Positions 46,501 to 55,881 are shown, counted from the stretch's first letter. The stretch is 64,000 nt of DNA from Armatimonadota bacterium (GCA_026003195.1 BPGU01000002.1:1-64000); one strand, 5' to 3'. A program made the numbers and translations. The notes: generated by a model not told the origin, from the sequence alone.

Positions 46501-47029
46501 GCCTTTCTACACGCGCAATCCCGAAATCTACGCCCTGCGCAACGACCGCAAGCCGTTCATCCGCTCGTACTTCAACATGCTCGCTTCCCTGCTCAATGAA
46601 GAGACGCTCTGGCTCTGGGAGCATTTTAACAACGTTGGTGCGTGGAACAAAACGCATGAAACGGGATACTTCCTGGCGTACACGCGCTTCATGCTGGCGA
46701 TGGAACACGATGACACACTGTGGCTGGCTCCCCTCGTGCCCGGCTACTGGCTCAAAGACGGCCAGGCTATTCACGTGGAAAACCTGCTCACCCGATACGG
46801 CGTGGTGAGCTATCATATCCGCTCGCGGGTGGCGCAGGGCGTTATCGAGGCGGAGGTGTCGTTGCCGGATGTCTCAGAGCCGGTTACGGTGTGTTTACGT
46901 CTCCCTCACCCCGACGGCAAGCGCATCCGGCGCGTGGAGGTGAACGGAGAACCGCACCGCGACTTTACGGGCGACCTCGTAAGGCTACAGGCGAGGGCAG
47001 GAAAGAGCACGATTCGGGTTTCTTTCTGA
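43511..47029 (+). CDS. NPCBM-domain protein with six-hairpin (alpha/alpha) glycosidase-like barrel
   Basis: 1,172 residues from ATG 43511 (GGAG nine bases upstream); an earlier in-frame ATG at 43409 has no good binding site. A short signal peptide (MFSSLLIPLIGALCVM) precedes an NPCBM carbohydrate-binding domain (about 15-170: YSKGLGHHAPGEILIDLNGE, VYVDGKKRFDSGVM). A middle beta region follows, then a helical toroid about 710-1080 (YLTTGYTLMGTGWHLWTLGE, WNAYAYYFTLNGYYYAGLYH, WFDYPAEQNRKDWFHLGGFS) and a beta C-terminal domain. It looks like an extracellular glycosidase of clan-G/GH-L-like fold; the family and catalytic acids were not identified. Confidence 0.82.
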   Translation: MFSSLLIPLIGALCVMTNGQEPVVEYLADLQHRFVYLQQGWGELGVNTCAHAPGQTPLPLRIRDKEYSKGLGHHAPGEILIDLNGEYETFEAEVGVQWQGGNVGSVTFQVYVDGKKRFDSGVMHETDAPKPVRVSVKGANELRLVVTDAGDGITCDCANWAEARLVRARQPSRKPQQPLRVDVAPFARVITSDPNRTEGCRAGRIEEYLAEDIFLEEPLLPNPDGTYTVPASADGQGSIGLHWLERRRLTELRLQFVSAPPPPDSVQLQAWVGESHWQGKWVPLPASVEQASHEWIFRPDWRGISGTTYGVRKVRWVFGSMKEPVSIRPIRAFTSSRWDEAELTLRLQSADEVSIRIYNGEIVYGENTTHEVPWNGKTPLRLRVRYSRPSMLKSDRSVLRVRLSESSFGVAVDEVLAHGAVYVPHVGLLVSRDPNLTIEQYQSKIARRKTVPERVRKLPEQTFAQAMEKTHHKVQNNGPMMLSLACDNRKFIVERDGTLRKEEMQIRPLYAGGQAQWTERHLHGGWLPVTVITWRDGNVTYRQTSFVAPLDEHPVPESNGWLYRRAACFVLMEAENIGPAPATARIALSVQPEPQIRAFAQGYQMVHGQAVSAVVQTAKDGWTGEAQGSELRFSTSVPAHEKRSLVLVLPAWEMSPDETLAPVSAQDALAATERYWQAVMREATRIEIPDADLLNVIRASQVHCLLAARNEEDGKRVAAWIASMAYGPLESEAHAVIRGMLLLGHREFARRALDFFVHRYHPAGYLTTGYTLMGTGWHLWTLGEYVALTGDTAWMRQVAPAVENVCRWIVRQRQKTMKRLPNGEPVPEYGLMPPGVIADWNAYAYYFTLNGYYYAGLYHAARALADIGAAGADDLLQEAQRFRRDIQRAYRHTQEQMPVVPLQNGTWVPGSPSQVHCPAPTAHLFPGEDANRSWAYDVEVGAHQLVPQGVIPPDTREVEWMMDYLEDVAFLESGWFDYPAEQNRKDWFHLGGFSKVQPFYTRNPEIYALRNDRKPFIRSYFNMLASLLNEETLWLWEHFNNVGAWNKTHETGYFLAYTRFMLAMEHDDTLWLAPLVPGYWLKDGQAIHVENLLTRYGVVSYHIRSRVAQGVIEAEVSLPDVSEPVTVCLRLPHPDGKRIRRVEVNGEPHRDFTGDLVRLQARAGKSTIRVSF

Positions 47030-47044
47030 TACGGGAGGTCCTGT

Positions 47045-48491
47045 CTACCCGCGCTCCGCTGGCACAACAAAATCTAGCGGGATGGAGCGTAACAACGCCC
47101 TCTGGCGGATGGTTACGGTCAAGCGTGGAATCACATTGCCGCGCAGATGCTTTCTAGAAACATGGAGAACATATCCTCCCTGATGGTTGCTGCTCCAGCC
47201 GCGCAGTGTGTCATTGCCCTGGAGCTCTATCCCTAACGGCTTCTGGACGCGCTGATACAACGGCGAACGGGGAAGAACAACATCCTTTTCCCCCGGCTGG
47301 ATGCGAATGATGACGCTGGCATCCTGATAGTAGGCCGTCCAGAAATCCCGCAGCGGGTTCTGTGCTGGCAACACAACCTCTATCCCACTGGGCGTTGTTA
47401 CTTTCTGTTCCTTTTGCACCGAAGCCAGCAGTACCGCGCCTCCTCGCGTGGAGACGACAGGGATGTTGGTGAAGGTGACCTGCTCCTGATAAGCGGCGTA
47501 CTCCCGCAGCTCCGCACGCACCCGGTAGTATCGCGATACGTCAGGGTATGGGTCCCAGAAGCTATAGCCCCGACTGTAAGACGGCTTCTCCAAACGGGGG
47601 ACTACTTCACGAATCGCTTCGAACCGCCGGGTATGGGGGCTATCCCACTCCGGGTAAATGTCGTTGATGTCCAGTTCCCACTCGTTATCCTGCGAGGTTG
47701 GAAGCGCCCCATCTACGCGCACTACCAGCATTTTGCCTCCAATGTCGTACGGATAGTACGTTATGGTAGTCCGCAACGCGACCGACTTCTGACCAGGGGC
47801 GGAAGAGGGATCACACGCGCAGAGAGGGTCGCCCCGTCGACACGATGCTGCGTCACCTGCTTCACCGGCGGCGTGATACGGTGACGTGAAGCAGGCAAAT
47901 GGTACACCCGGTATCTGGCGGTACGCCCCTTCAGATCACGCAGATAAGCCTCAAACCACCTGACGGTCGGTGGATAACCGCAGGGAACCGCAATGTGTAA
48001 TCGAGTGACGCGCGGACCTCCCGGGAAAAACGTTCCCCGTATTCCTGTATCCCCGCAACCACAGCCTGAATCGCAGCCACGCCACACGCAGGCTCCAGAA
48101 GGGCGTTATCTCCAAATCCTCTCTCAGCATCCACACGCAGGGCAGTTCTCTCCCATCGCTGGCAACCACTCTCACCTGCAGTCTGGACGACTTCACCGAC
48201 GCAGCGAAACCGGGTGCTGGTTTCATATCGGCGGGTACGCGCAGGAGCAACCCTATATGGGCGTCGCTGAACACCTCGACTCGCAAATTGGTGGCTGTAT
48301 TCGGCATCAGCCCACCTGCAAATGGTGGACTGAGGCTTCTCATAGACGACCTTTTGAAGCACGTAGCCGTTCTGCGAATCTACCGTGAACCATGCCGCGC
48401 GCGGAGAAACAAAAAAGGTCACAAAGAGCAAGTAGGCGACAGTCGTTGCCAGTAGCAGAATCGTCACGCGCACCCAGAACCTGCGTGCCAT
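47045..48491 (-). pseudogene. Membrane-anchored protein of unknown function, split by about three frameshifts
   Basis: Four frames chain into one protein of about 480 residues. MARRFWVRVTILLLATTVAY at 48491 (GGAGGAG upstream) is a membrane anchor. It continues in a second frame from about 48340 (PFAGGLMPNTATNLRVEVFS), a third from about 48030 after a TTTTT run (FPGGPRVTRLHIAVPCGYPP), and a fourth from about 47776 (RTTITYYPYDIGGKM to the stop at 47045, 243 codons clean). The end is beta-rich. No family was recognised. It converges on the glycosidase gene (15 bases apart). Errors or decay cannot be told apart here. Confidence 0.7.
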
Positions 48492-48621
48492 CCCTGTGAC
48501 TCCTCCCCCTTCTGGTGGTGTCTCTATCCGTTTCGACACCCGAAAGCACGCTCCTGTTACACAGCCAAGTAGCCCTGAACCGGTTGACGTTCTGATGTTC
48601 CACCTGTGCAGGCTCCTCACC

Positions 48622-48651
48622 TTGACTTTGACGGGCGATACATGATATTCT
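48622..48651 (+). promoter_or_regulatory. Probable promoter of lysA
   Basis: TTGACT (48622-48627) and TATTCT (48646-48651) with 18 bases between them, about 45 bases before the lysA ATG. A second TTGACG directly follows the first -35, giving alternative registers. Confidence 0.5.
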
Positions 48652-48696
48652 TTACATCTGACTAAACAGATTCCACAGGACACTTCGAGGGGAAGG

Positions 48697-50057
48697 ATGT
48701 TGCTGTTAGGTACACAACGGATTAACGAGCGAGGACATCTGGAAATTGGTGGATGTGACACGGTAGAGCTGGCAAGGCGGTTCGGAACACCACTGTACGT
48801 GCTGGACGAAGCCACTTTCCGGCAAAACATGCGCGACTACCGACGCGCCTTCGAGAAACGTTACCCCCGCAATGAAATCGCCTACGCGGGCAAGGCGTTG
48901 CTCTGCATGGCGGTAGCACGCATCGTGGCACAGGAAGGCTACGACCTGGACGTGGCATCCGCGGGAGAGTTGTACACTGCACTCCGGGCAGGTTTCCCGC
49001 CGCACAAAGCTGGTCTTTCACGGCAATAACAAATCGTTGCTGGAGTTGCAGATGGCGGTACAGCATGGTGTGGGGCGCGTCGTGGTAGACAACCTGCTGG
49101 AGATAGAGATGCTGGAGCAGCGTGGCTGCTGAAGAGGGCAAAGCAGGTGACGGTACTGATTCGTGTCACGCCTGGCATCGACCCGCACACGCACCGTTTC
49201 ATCCGCACGGGACAGGCGGATACCAAGTTCGGTTTGAACATCCGAAACGGCTACGCGCTGGAAGGGCGTCCAGCCGCGCGCTTGCCTCACCGCATTTGCG
49301 TGTGAAAGGCATCCATTGTCACGTTGGCTCGCAGCTGTTAGAGACGGAAGCACAGGAGCGTGCGGTCAAGATTATGGTGGACTTCATGCACACTCTGCGC
49401 AAGCAGCTGGGTTACGTGGTGGAGGAACTCAACATCGGCGGTGGACTGGGTATCCGTTACATCGAAAGCCATCAGCCCCCCACCTTCGAAGAGTACGCCG
49501 AGCGCATCGTCGGTGGGCGTGATTGACCCAGCAGCTGAACCGCCGCAACCTGCCCTACCCCACCCTCCTGCAGGAACCGGGGCGGTCGCTGGTCGGCGAG
49601 GCGGGGCTGACCCTGTACACCATCGGAGCGATTAAGCAGGTGCCCATCCATCAGCCACCGGGCACCCGCACCTACGTGGCGGTAGACGGAGGCATGTCGG
49701 ACAACCCGCGCCCGCAGCTGTACGACGCCGTGTACACCGCGCTGGTGGCGAACAAAGCCGAACCAGCCGGCGAACACCGTGGTAACTATCGCAGGCAAAC
49801 ACTGCGAGACCGATATTCTCATCCGCAACGTCGCCATTGCCCAGCCGGAGCCGGGCGACATTCTGGCGGTGCCCTCCACGGGTGCGTACAACTACGCGAT
49901 GAGCAGTAACTACAACCGCTTCCCCCGCCCGGCGATGGTGCTGGTGAACGAAGGGCGTGCCGAAATCATCGTGGAACGCGAGACGCTGGACGACCTGCTG
50001 GCGCACGACCGTGTGCCTGAGCGGCTGTATGCCGAGCAGCCGTCGCCAGTTGGCTAA
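48697..50057 (+). pseudogene. lysA: Diaminopimelate decarboxylase, interrupted by about five frameshifts
   Basis: All parts of a PLP-dependent diaminopimelate decarboxylase are present in order but in changing frames. Frame 1 has TPLYVLDEATFRQN and the PLP-lysine region IAYAGKALLCMA, up to about 49000. Then follow HGNNKSLLELQMAVQHGVGR, TVLIRVTPGIDPHTH, GIHCHVGSQLLETEAQ, ELNIGGGLGIRYIE, LLQEPGRSLVGEAG, GGMSDNPRPQLYD, and RPAMVLVNEGRAEIIVERE to 50057. Shifts fall near 49005, 49130, 49285, 49520 and 49770. Intact length would be about 453 residues. LysA makes lysine from meso-DAP and is usually single-copy, so local sequence errors or a decayed spare copy are both possible. Confidence 0.9.
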
Positions 50058-50097
50058 CCTGTAGCAACCATCTGTTGGGCACACGGATACACGCCGT

Positions 50098-50219
50098 CCC
50101 AGCGATGGAAAATCGCGGGCAACGGACAGCGAAACCTGCTCACGCAGGTTATCCACCCCCGAAGGGGGTTTTGTGCACGTTGCCCGCCACTTCCAGTCGC
50201 CGGGTGGTCTCTCACAACA
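50098..50219 (+). repeat. Structured ~122-bp dispersed repeat, copy 1 (left flank of RM pair)
   Basis: Begins CCCAGCGATGGAAAATCGCG and ends GGGTGGTCTCTCACAACAT. It folds on paper into an outer stem GCGGGCAAC/GTTGCCCGC enclosing two hairpins, CCTGCTCACGCAGG and CCCCCGAAGGGGG. Copies 2 and 3 are at 56021 (same strand) and 62190 (opposite strand). The rest of the 50058-50410 gap holds the mod promoter and nothing else recognised. Confidence 0.9.
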
Positions 50220-50346
50220 TGCAGAGCCCTGACAGAGTACTGGCGTGGCTTGCCCAGTAAGGCATCGGCGCAGAACCGCCAACCGCCGCGTGACCCTGCG
50301 CGTTCGTGGATGGCACAGAGTGTTTGAACAGCCACAGCCTCTGCTA

Positions 50347-50375
50347 TTGACACCTTTTGCATGTTTTCGTATAAT
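50347..50375 (+). promoter_or_regulatory. Perfect-consensus sigma70 promoter of the mod-res operon
   Basis: TTGACA (50347-50352), 17-base spacer, TATAAT (50370-50375): a 12 of 12 consensus match. The predicted start near 50382 gives a leader of about 29 bases including AGGAGAGGAG before ATG 50411. Confidence 0.92.
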
Positions 50376-50410
50376 CTCTGACGAGAACTTCGCTCTCAGG
50401 AGAGGAGAAC

Positions 50411-52411
50411 ATGCCTGAGTACGGTCCGAACAACCCTCATCCCCTTTCCCGCATGAAGACGGAGCTGGTGTGGGAGGGCAAGTACGACGAGTACGGCAAC
50501 CGCCGTGCTGTCAAACTACCTGCTTCGCCCTTGCCTCTACAGCGGGTGGAAACCATCGACGCCCCGCGCGACGCCCACAAAGCGCAAGCAACCCAGCTGG
50601 GACTGCCTTTTGATGAAAACGCCTTCCACCAGAGCGCACACCGCGACGACTGGCGCAACATGCTCATCTGGGGCGATAACAAACTGGTGATGGCTTCTCT
50701 GCTGGAGCAGTTCCGCGGCAAGATTGACCTCATCTACATTGACCCGCCCTTCGACGTGGGCGCCGACTTTACCATGCAGGTGCAGATCGGCGAGGAAGGC
50801 GACGCGGTGCAAAAGGAGCAGTCCATCCTGGAAGCGGTGGCTTACCGCGACACGTGGGGCAAGGGCACCGATTCCTACCTGCACATGATGTACGAACGGC
50901 TGACCCTGATGCGCGAGCTGCTCAGCGAGCGGGGGAGTATTTATGTGCACTGCGATTGGCGCATAAGTTCTTTAATGCGGGGGATCATGGACGAAGTCTT
51001 TGGGCCAGATTGCTTCCTTAACAACATCGTTTGGGTGTATGGCTCAAGTGCGCGTGGTGCGAAAGCCATAGCGCGGCAGTTTGCACGAAATCACGATGAT
51101 ATTTTCTTCTATCGCAAATCGGGGGCTTATCAGTTTAACGGTGATTTTACCCTCAGACGCTATACGCTACAAGAAGCACGAGAAAATGGGTTCCGCCAAG
51201 ATGATGATGGAAGATGGTTCAAAACCGCGCCTAGAGGGGACTACACGGATGAAAGCGTTGAGAAACTGCGTGCAGAGGGGCGAATCCACGAGACCAGAAC
51301 AGGGAATATCAGAATAAAATACTTCCTCGATGTACAAGATGGAATGGTTGTTGAACAGGTACCTGTGGGCGATGCTTGGCTTGACATTCCCGATGCTATG
51401 CACTTACCCCAAGACGAAAGAACAGGTTTCGACACCCAAAAGCCCGAAGCCCTGCTTGAGCGCATCATCAAAGCCTCTTCCAACGAAGGCGACCTGGTGG
51501 CCGATTTCTTCTGCGGCTCGGGCACCACGCTGGCGGTAGCGGAGAAGCTGGGCCGGCGCTGGATTGGGGTGGACCTGGGGCGCTATGCCATTCACGTCAC
51601 GCGCAAGCGGCTCATCCAGGTGCAGCGCGAACTTCATGAAGCAGGCAAGCCCTACCGCTCCTTCGATGTCTACAACCTGGGGCGCTATGAGCGGCAGTGG
51701 TGGCAACTGGAGCGGCTCAGGGGCGCCGACCGCGAGCACCGCCGCATCGTCCTGCAGTTCTACAAGGCGGCGCTGCTCGAAAACCCGCCCCATCCGCTGT
51801 TGCACGGCAAAAAGGGAAGCGCATACGTGCACGTGGACAGTATCGACAGCATCTTCACCTACGAGGAGCTGCGTGCGGTGGCGCAAGCGGCGCAGGCGGC
51901 GGGGGCACGCGAGGTGCACTGTCTGGCTTGGGAGTTCGAGATGGCACTTCCCCAGCAGAAACACGCCCTGCAGGCAGAAACAGGCTTGGAGATACGCCTG
52001 AAGTATATCCCACGCGAGATTATGGAACCCAACCGCACCGAAGTGCAGTTCTTCGAGGCGGGCGCACTGGAGGCGCGGGCAACAGTACGCGAGGGGAAGG
52101 TAGATGTGGAGCTGGTGCGTTTCATGCCCGCTCTGGCAGAAGTGCCCGAAAAGGAGCTGGAGGCTTTGCGTGAACGCGCGGTGCGCTCGCCTTTCGACTT
52201 CATCGACTTCTGGGCGGTAGATTTCGACTACTCGCCCGACAAGCCCTTCGAGCATCACTGGCAGGACTTTCGCACGCGCAAATGCCGCTCACTCAAGATC
52301 CGCACCGACATCGGCTGGCAGTACGAGACGCCCGGCAAGCACCAGATAGCGGTGAAGGTGATTGACGTGTTCGGCGTCGACACCACCACCGTGCTGGAAG
52401 TGGAGGTGTGA
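50411..52411 (+). CDS. mod: Type III-like adenine-specific DNA methyltransferase (Mod)
   Basis: 666 residues of the beta class of N6-adenine methyltransferases: the catalytic motif IV (LIYIDPPFDVG, DPPF at 111-114) precedes the SAM-binding motif I (VADFFCGSGTTLAVA, about 364-378), with GVDLGRYAIHVTRKRL after it. The segment between them would hold the target-recognition region. A C-terminal extension (about 430-666) is not catalytic and may bind DNA or Res. It methylates the recognition site for self-protection. Strong promoter and AGGAGAGGAG upstream; res begins three bases after the stop. Confidence 0.93.
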   Translation: MPEYGPNNPHPLSRMKTELVWEGKYDEYGNRRAVKLPASPLPLQRVETIDAPRDAHKAQATQLGLPFDENAFHQSAHRDDWRNMLIWGDNKLVMASLLEQFRGKIDLIYIDPPFDVGADFTMQVQIGEEGDAVQKEQSILEAVAYRDTWGKGTDSYLHMMYERLTLMRELLSERGSIYVHCDWRISSLMRGIMDEVFGPDCFLNNIVWVYGSSARGAKAIARQFARNHDDIFFYRKSGAYQFNGDFTLRRYTLQEARENGFRQDDDGRWFKTAPRGDYTDESVEKLRAEGRIHETRTGNIRIKYFLDVQDGMVVEQVPVGDAWLDIPDAMHLPQDERTGFDTQKPEALLERIIKASSNEGDLVADFFCGSGTTLAVAEKLGRRWIGVDLGRYAIHVTRKRLIQVQRELHEAGKPYRSFDVYNLGRYERQWWQLERLRGADREHRRIVLQFYKAALLENPPHPLLHGKKGSAYVHVDSIDSIFTYEELRAVAQAAQAAGAREVHCLAWEFEMALPQQKHALQAETGLEIRLKYIPREIMEPNRTEVQFFEAGALEARATVREGKVDVELVRFMPALAEVPEKELEALRERAVRSPFDFIDFWAVDFDYSPDKPFEHHWQDFRTRKCRSLKIRTDIGWQYETPGKHQIAVKVIDVFGVDTTTVLEVEV

Positions 52412-52414
52412 CCT

Positions 52415-55400
52415 ATGGCTTTTGAGGTGACCGAGCAGAATATAGAGGCGCTACAACCCCTGTTCCGGCCGTGGGAAGAGCCTACCCAGCATCGCGTGCC
52501 CAACCCGGTTCGCGGAGAACCCGCCCTGGTTCAGCCGGGCAGGCGCCCCAGCAAGGTGCCCACGGTGCGAGCCATTCGTGCCCAGGTGGATGCATGGAGA
52601 CGAGGTGGCTATGCGGGCGTGAGCGATACTACCCGTCGCCTGCTACAACACTGGTTCGAGACCGAACATCTGGTCACCGACAAGGACGGCGAGACGGTGA
52701 ACTTCCGATACCACTGGGCACAGCGTGAGGCGATAGAGACGTTCATCTACCTGTACGAAGTGCGCGGAGTATGCAACTTAGCGCAACTGCTGACGGAGTT
52801 CAGCGACGGGGAGGTAGATGACCTCGTGCTGGGCATCCCCCCTGACCAGGATAGATGGGCGAAGTACTGCGCCAAGGTGGCAACGGGTGCAGGTAAGACC
52901 AAAATCATGAGCCTTGCCATCGCGTGGAGCTACTTCCACAGCCTGTACGAACCGCGCTCCGACCTGGCACGGCACTTTGTGATTATCGCCCCTAACCTCA
53001 CGGTGTACGAACGGCTCAAAGACGACTTCGAGAACTGCGCCATCTTCTACCAGGACCCGCTGATCCCGGAAGAGTGGCTTCACGACTTCCAGGTGCAGGT
53101 AGTGCTGCAGGATGAGCCGGGGGGCACCACCACAACAGGCACGGTCTATCTGACAAACATCCATCGTCTCTACCCGCGCGAGAACCAGAAAACTGCTAAA
53201 GGGGAAGACTTCGCGGAGAGGCTCTTTGGTCCGCCTGTTGTGCGGGGGCGCGCGCTGGATACAGGCGAGGGGTTGCGCGAGCGCATCACCGCCCACCCGC
53301 GCTTGATGGTGCTCAATGACGAGGCGCACCATTTGCACGATCCGGAACTGGCTTGGAACCGAGCCATCGAAGCCCTGCACGACCAGAGCCTGTCGCGAGG
53401 CAACGCGGGCGTTTGCCTGCAGCTGGACTTCACCGCCACCCCCAAGCACAACGATGGCACTTACTTTCGCCATATCGTGTGTGACTTTCCGCTGGGAGAG
53501 GCGGTCGACGCCGGTATCGTCAAAGTGCCTCTCATCGGGCAGTCGGAGCAGCTGCAGGTACAGGGTGATAAACACACCCCAGCACACGAGCGCTACAGGA
53601 TGCACCTGAAGCTGGCATACGAGCGGTACGAGAAGACTTACGAGGAACTCGGCAGAGTGCGCAAGCCCATCCTTTTCGTGATGACAGAGGATACCAAGTC
53701 GGCGGATGAGATTGCCCATTATCTGGACAGCGAGGAGTTTCCCCTGCTTAAGGGGCACGTGCTCAACATCCATACCCGCTTAAAGGGCAAGATTGTGACG
53801 GTGAAGCGAGGCGGACGCGAGGTGAAAGAGTTCGTCGAGGATGAAAGCAAGATGAAGCCGGATGACCTGCGCGAGCTGCGCCGCCTGTCACGCGAGCTGG
53901 ACAGCAAGGATAGCCCTTACCGTTGCGTGGTGTCGGTGCTGATGCTGCGTGAAGGATGGGATGTTCGCAACGTGACCACTATTGTACCCCTGCGCCCTTA
54001 TGTGGCAAAATCGGGCATTCTACCAGAGCAGACACTGGGGCGAGGGTTGCGGCGCATGTTCCCTCCGGGTGATCAGCCCGAAACGGTCGTCGTCATCGAA
54101 CACCCTGCTTTTATCGAGCTGTACGAGGCGGAGCTCGCCCAGGAAGGACTGGACATTGCGGTCTTGCCAGCGCGCGAGGTGTTCAAGCAGACTGTCACTA
54201 TCTACGTGGATTTCGAGCACAAGCCGGTGGAGTCGCTGGAGATAGAGATACCGCTGGTGTCTGAAGCGATTCAGACTACCGCTAAGTTAGAAGGTCTGGA
54301 GTACGAGCAGGTGGTACGCTCCTTCCGTGAACGGTTTCAGAAACTACCGATTGGCACCAGGCGCAACGAAACGATCGCGTATGAAGAAAGACACCTCTTC
54401 ACCGACGAGGTTGTTGCCAGCATGCAACTGGACGCCGGGCTACTGCAGAAGGGCTGGTCTGCCCCTGCCTACTTTGCCCAGATGCTGGCGCGAGGCTGTC
54501 ATGTCCCGAATGCACACGCCACCCTCGCTCCACTGATCGAGAGGTTTATCTGCGAGGAGCTGTTTGAACGCCCTGTTGACCTCTACGGCGGTGAGGTCGA
54601 TCACCGCCTGCGTGACGCGGATGTGATGGAGCATATTCGCGCTGTATTCGCTCCGCTCATCCGTGAACATACCATGACACACCACGAACGCAAGCGCATT
54701 AGCAAAGGGCAAAGGCTATCTACCTGGAAACCCTATCAGGCAACCAGTACCGCTGAACGCCCTGCTATTCCTGCTGATCGCACGATGTTCAACCTGGTGC
54801 CCTGCGCCAATGAATTGGAGCAAGCGTTTGCGGATTTCGTAGACAAGATGGCTGGTGATGTCGTCGCGTTCGCAAAAAACGCGGGCCCCCAGAAGCTGAT
54901 GATAGACTACCTGCGCCCCGACGGAGCCAGAGCTTTCTATGTCCCTGACTTTATCGTGCGCACTGCGGAAGGTACATACTATCTGGTGGAATTGAAAGGG
55001 CGTGTAGATGAACTCGTTCCGCTGAAGGCTCGAGCGGCGGTAGAGTGGTGTAAGGCTGCCAGCTCGGAACAGGCACAGTGGAAGTATCTTTACGTGCCCT
55101 ATCTCCTGTTCCAGTCAAGCGCGTTTGCCACGATGGAGCATCTGGCACGTGCCTGCGCCCCCAAACTGAGTGAACTCCTGCGCGAAGGGGAGACGAAGCA
55201 GCGACAGCTGCATCTCGAGGAAGCCACTGTCGCAGAGCAACAGGAGGAAGCGGTACGCACCATCCTTAAGGATGCAGGGGTTTCCACCTTACCCGAAGAC
55301 ATTTTGCAGGCGGTCAGGCAGGCAGCGATTTTGCTCGACCACGCGGTGAAGACATCGCTGCAGGATTTCGCCCACGCCTTCCAGCCTCTGCTTCGCCCTC

Positions 55401-55846
55401 TGGACGATCTGGCGATTCGTATCCTGGAAAAGCGTTTGAAACCTTTTATTCCCTCCAGCGCTAACCAGGTAAAGGCGTTTTTCAATCCATACCCGCAATC
55501 GGTGCATGAGAAAGACCAGCTCTTGTTACAGCGCTACCAGAAATATCTCAGTGACAACCTGGTGTACGGACGGTCATTGCAACGGCTTGGCACGCTGCTT
55601 TTTTGTCTGGATTACGCCCAAAACTGGTCATACCCACTGGAAGGAATCTGGAAGGCGGTACGGGAGGCTTTCAGCGACAGGGTATTTGCAGAACTGTACA
55701 GAGTCCTTGAGGAGGTAAACCGCTTCCGCAACACCCGGGTGGCTCATGTAGAACAGCCCTTGAAGGATGCCTCTGAAGCGCGTCAAGCATTATGCCAGTG
55801 GGTAAAATGCCTCGATATGATGGCGCAGATTGCATCCGTAGAATAG
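52415..55846 (+). CDS. res: Type III-like restriction helicase/nuclease (Res) with extra C-terminal HEPN-like region
   Basis: 1,143 residues. SF2 helicase: Walker A CAKVATGAGKTKIM (about 153-162), DEAH box LNDEAHHLH (about 299-307), LREGWDVRNVTTI and QTLGRGLRRM (motif VI). The nuclease is a PD-(D/E)xK fold: PDFIVRTAEGTYYLVELKGR at about 843-862, with Asp, Glu and Lys of the site intact. Relatives normally end near residue 925; here about 210 more residues follow, mostly helical. They close with RFRNTRVAH (RNxxxxH at 1104-1110) and an alpha-helical tail, the signature of HEPN ribonuclease domains. It would cut unmethylated DNA and might also target RNA. Coupled to mod. Confidence 0.92.
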   Translation: MAFEVTEQNIEALQPLFRPWEEPTQHRVPNPVRGEPALVQPGRRPSKVPTVRAIRAQVDAWRRGGYAGVSDTTRRLLQHWFETEHLVTDKDGETVNFRYHWAQREAIETFIYLYEVRGVCNLAQLLTEFSDGEVDDLVLGIPPDQDRWAKYCAKVATGAGKTKIMSLAIAWSYFHSLYEPRSDLARHFVIIAPNLTVYERLKDDFENCAIFYQDPLIPEEWLHDFQVQVVLQDEPGGTTTTGTVYLTNIHRLYPRENQKTAKGEDFAERLFGPPVVRGRALDTGEGLRERITAHPRLMVLNDEAHHLHDPELAWNRAIEALHDQSLSRGNAGVCLQLDFTATPKHNDGTYFRHIVCDFPLGEAVDAGIVKVPLIGQSEQLQVQGDKHTPAHERYRMHLKLAYERYEKTYEELGRVRKPILFVMTEDTKSADEIAHYLDSEEFPLLKGHVLNIHTRLKGKIVTVKRGGREVKEFVEDESKMKPDDLRELRRLSRELDSKDSPYRCVVSVLMLREGWDVRNVTTIVPLRPYVAKSGILPEQTLGRGLRRMFPPGDQPETVVVIEHPAFIELYEAELAQEGLDIAVLPAREVFKQTVTIYVDFEHKPVESLEIEIPLVSEAIQTTAKLEGLEYEQVVRSFRERFQKLPIGTRRNETIAYEERHLFTDEVVASMQLDAGLLQKGWSAPAYFAQMLARGCHVPNAHATLAPLIERFICEELFERPVDLYGGEVDHRLRDADVMEHIRAVFAPLIREHTMTHHERKRISKGQRLSTWKPYQATSTAERPAIPADRTMFNLVPCANELEQAFADFVDKMAGDVVAFAKNAGPQKLMIDYLRPDGARAFYVPDFIVRTAEGTYYLVELKGRVDELVPLKARAAVEWCKAASSEQAQWKYLYVPYLLFQSSAFATMEHLARACAPKLSELLREGETKQRQLHLEEATVAEQQEEAVRTILKDAGVSTLPEDILQAVRQAAILLDHAVKTSLQDFAHAFQPLLRPLDDLAIRILEKRLKPFIPSSANQVKAFFNPYPQSVHEKDQLLLQRYQKYLSDNLVYGRSLQRLGTLLFCLDYAQNWSYPLEGIWKAVREAFSDRVFAELYRVLEEVNRFRNTRVAHVEQPLKDASEARQALCQWVKCLDMMAQIASVE

Positions 55847-55881
55847 AGGGCTGGTTTGTCAAACGTGAATCTGCGCTTTTC

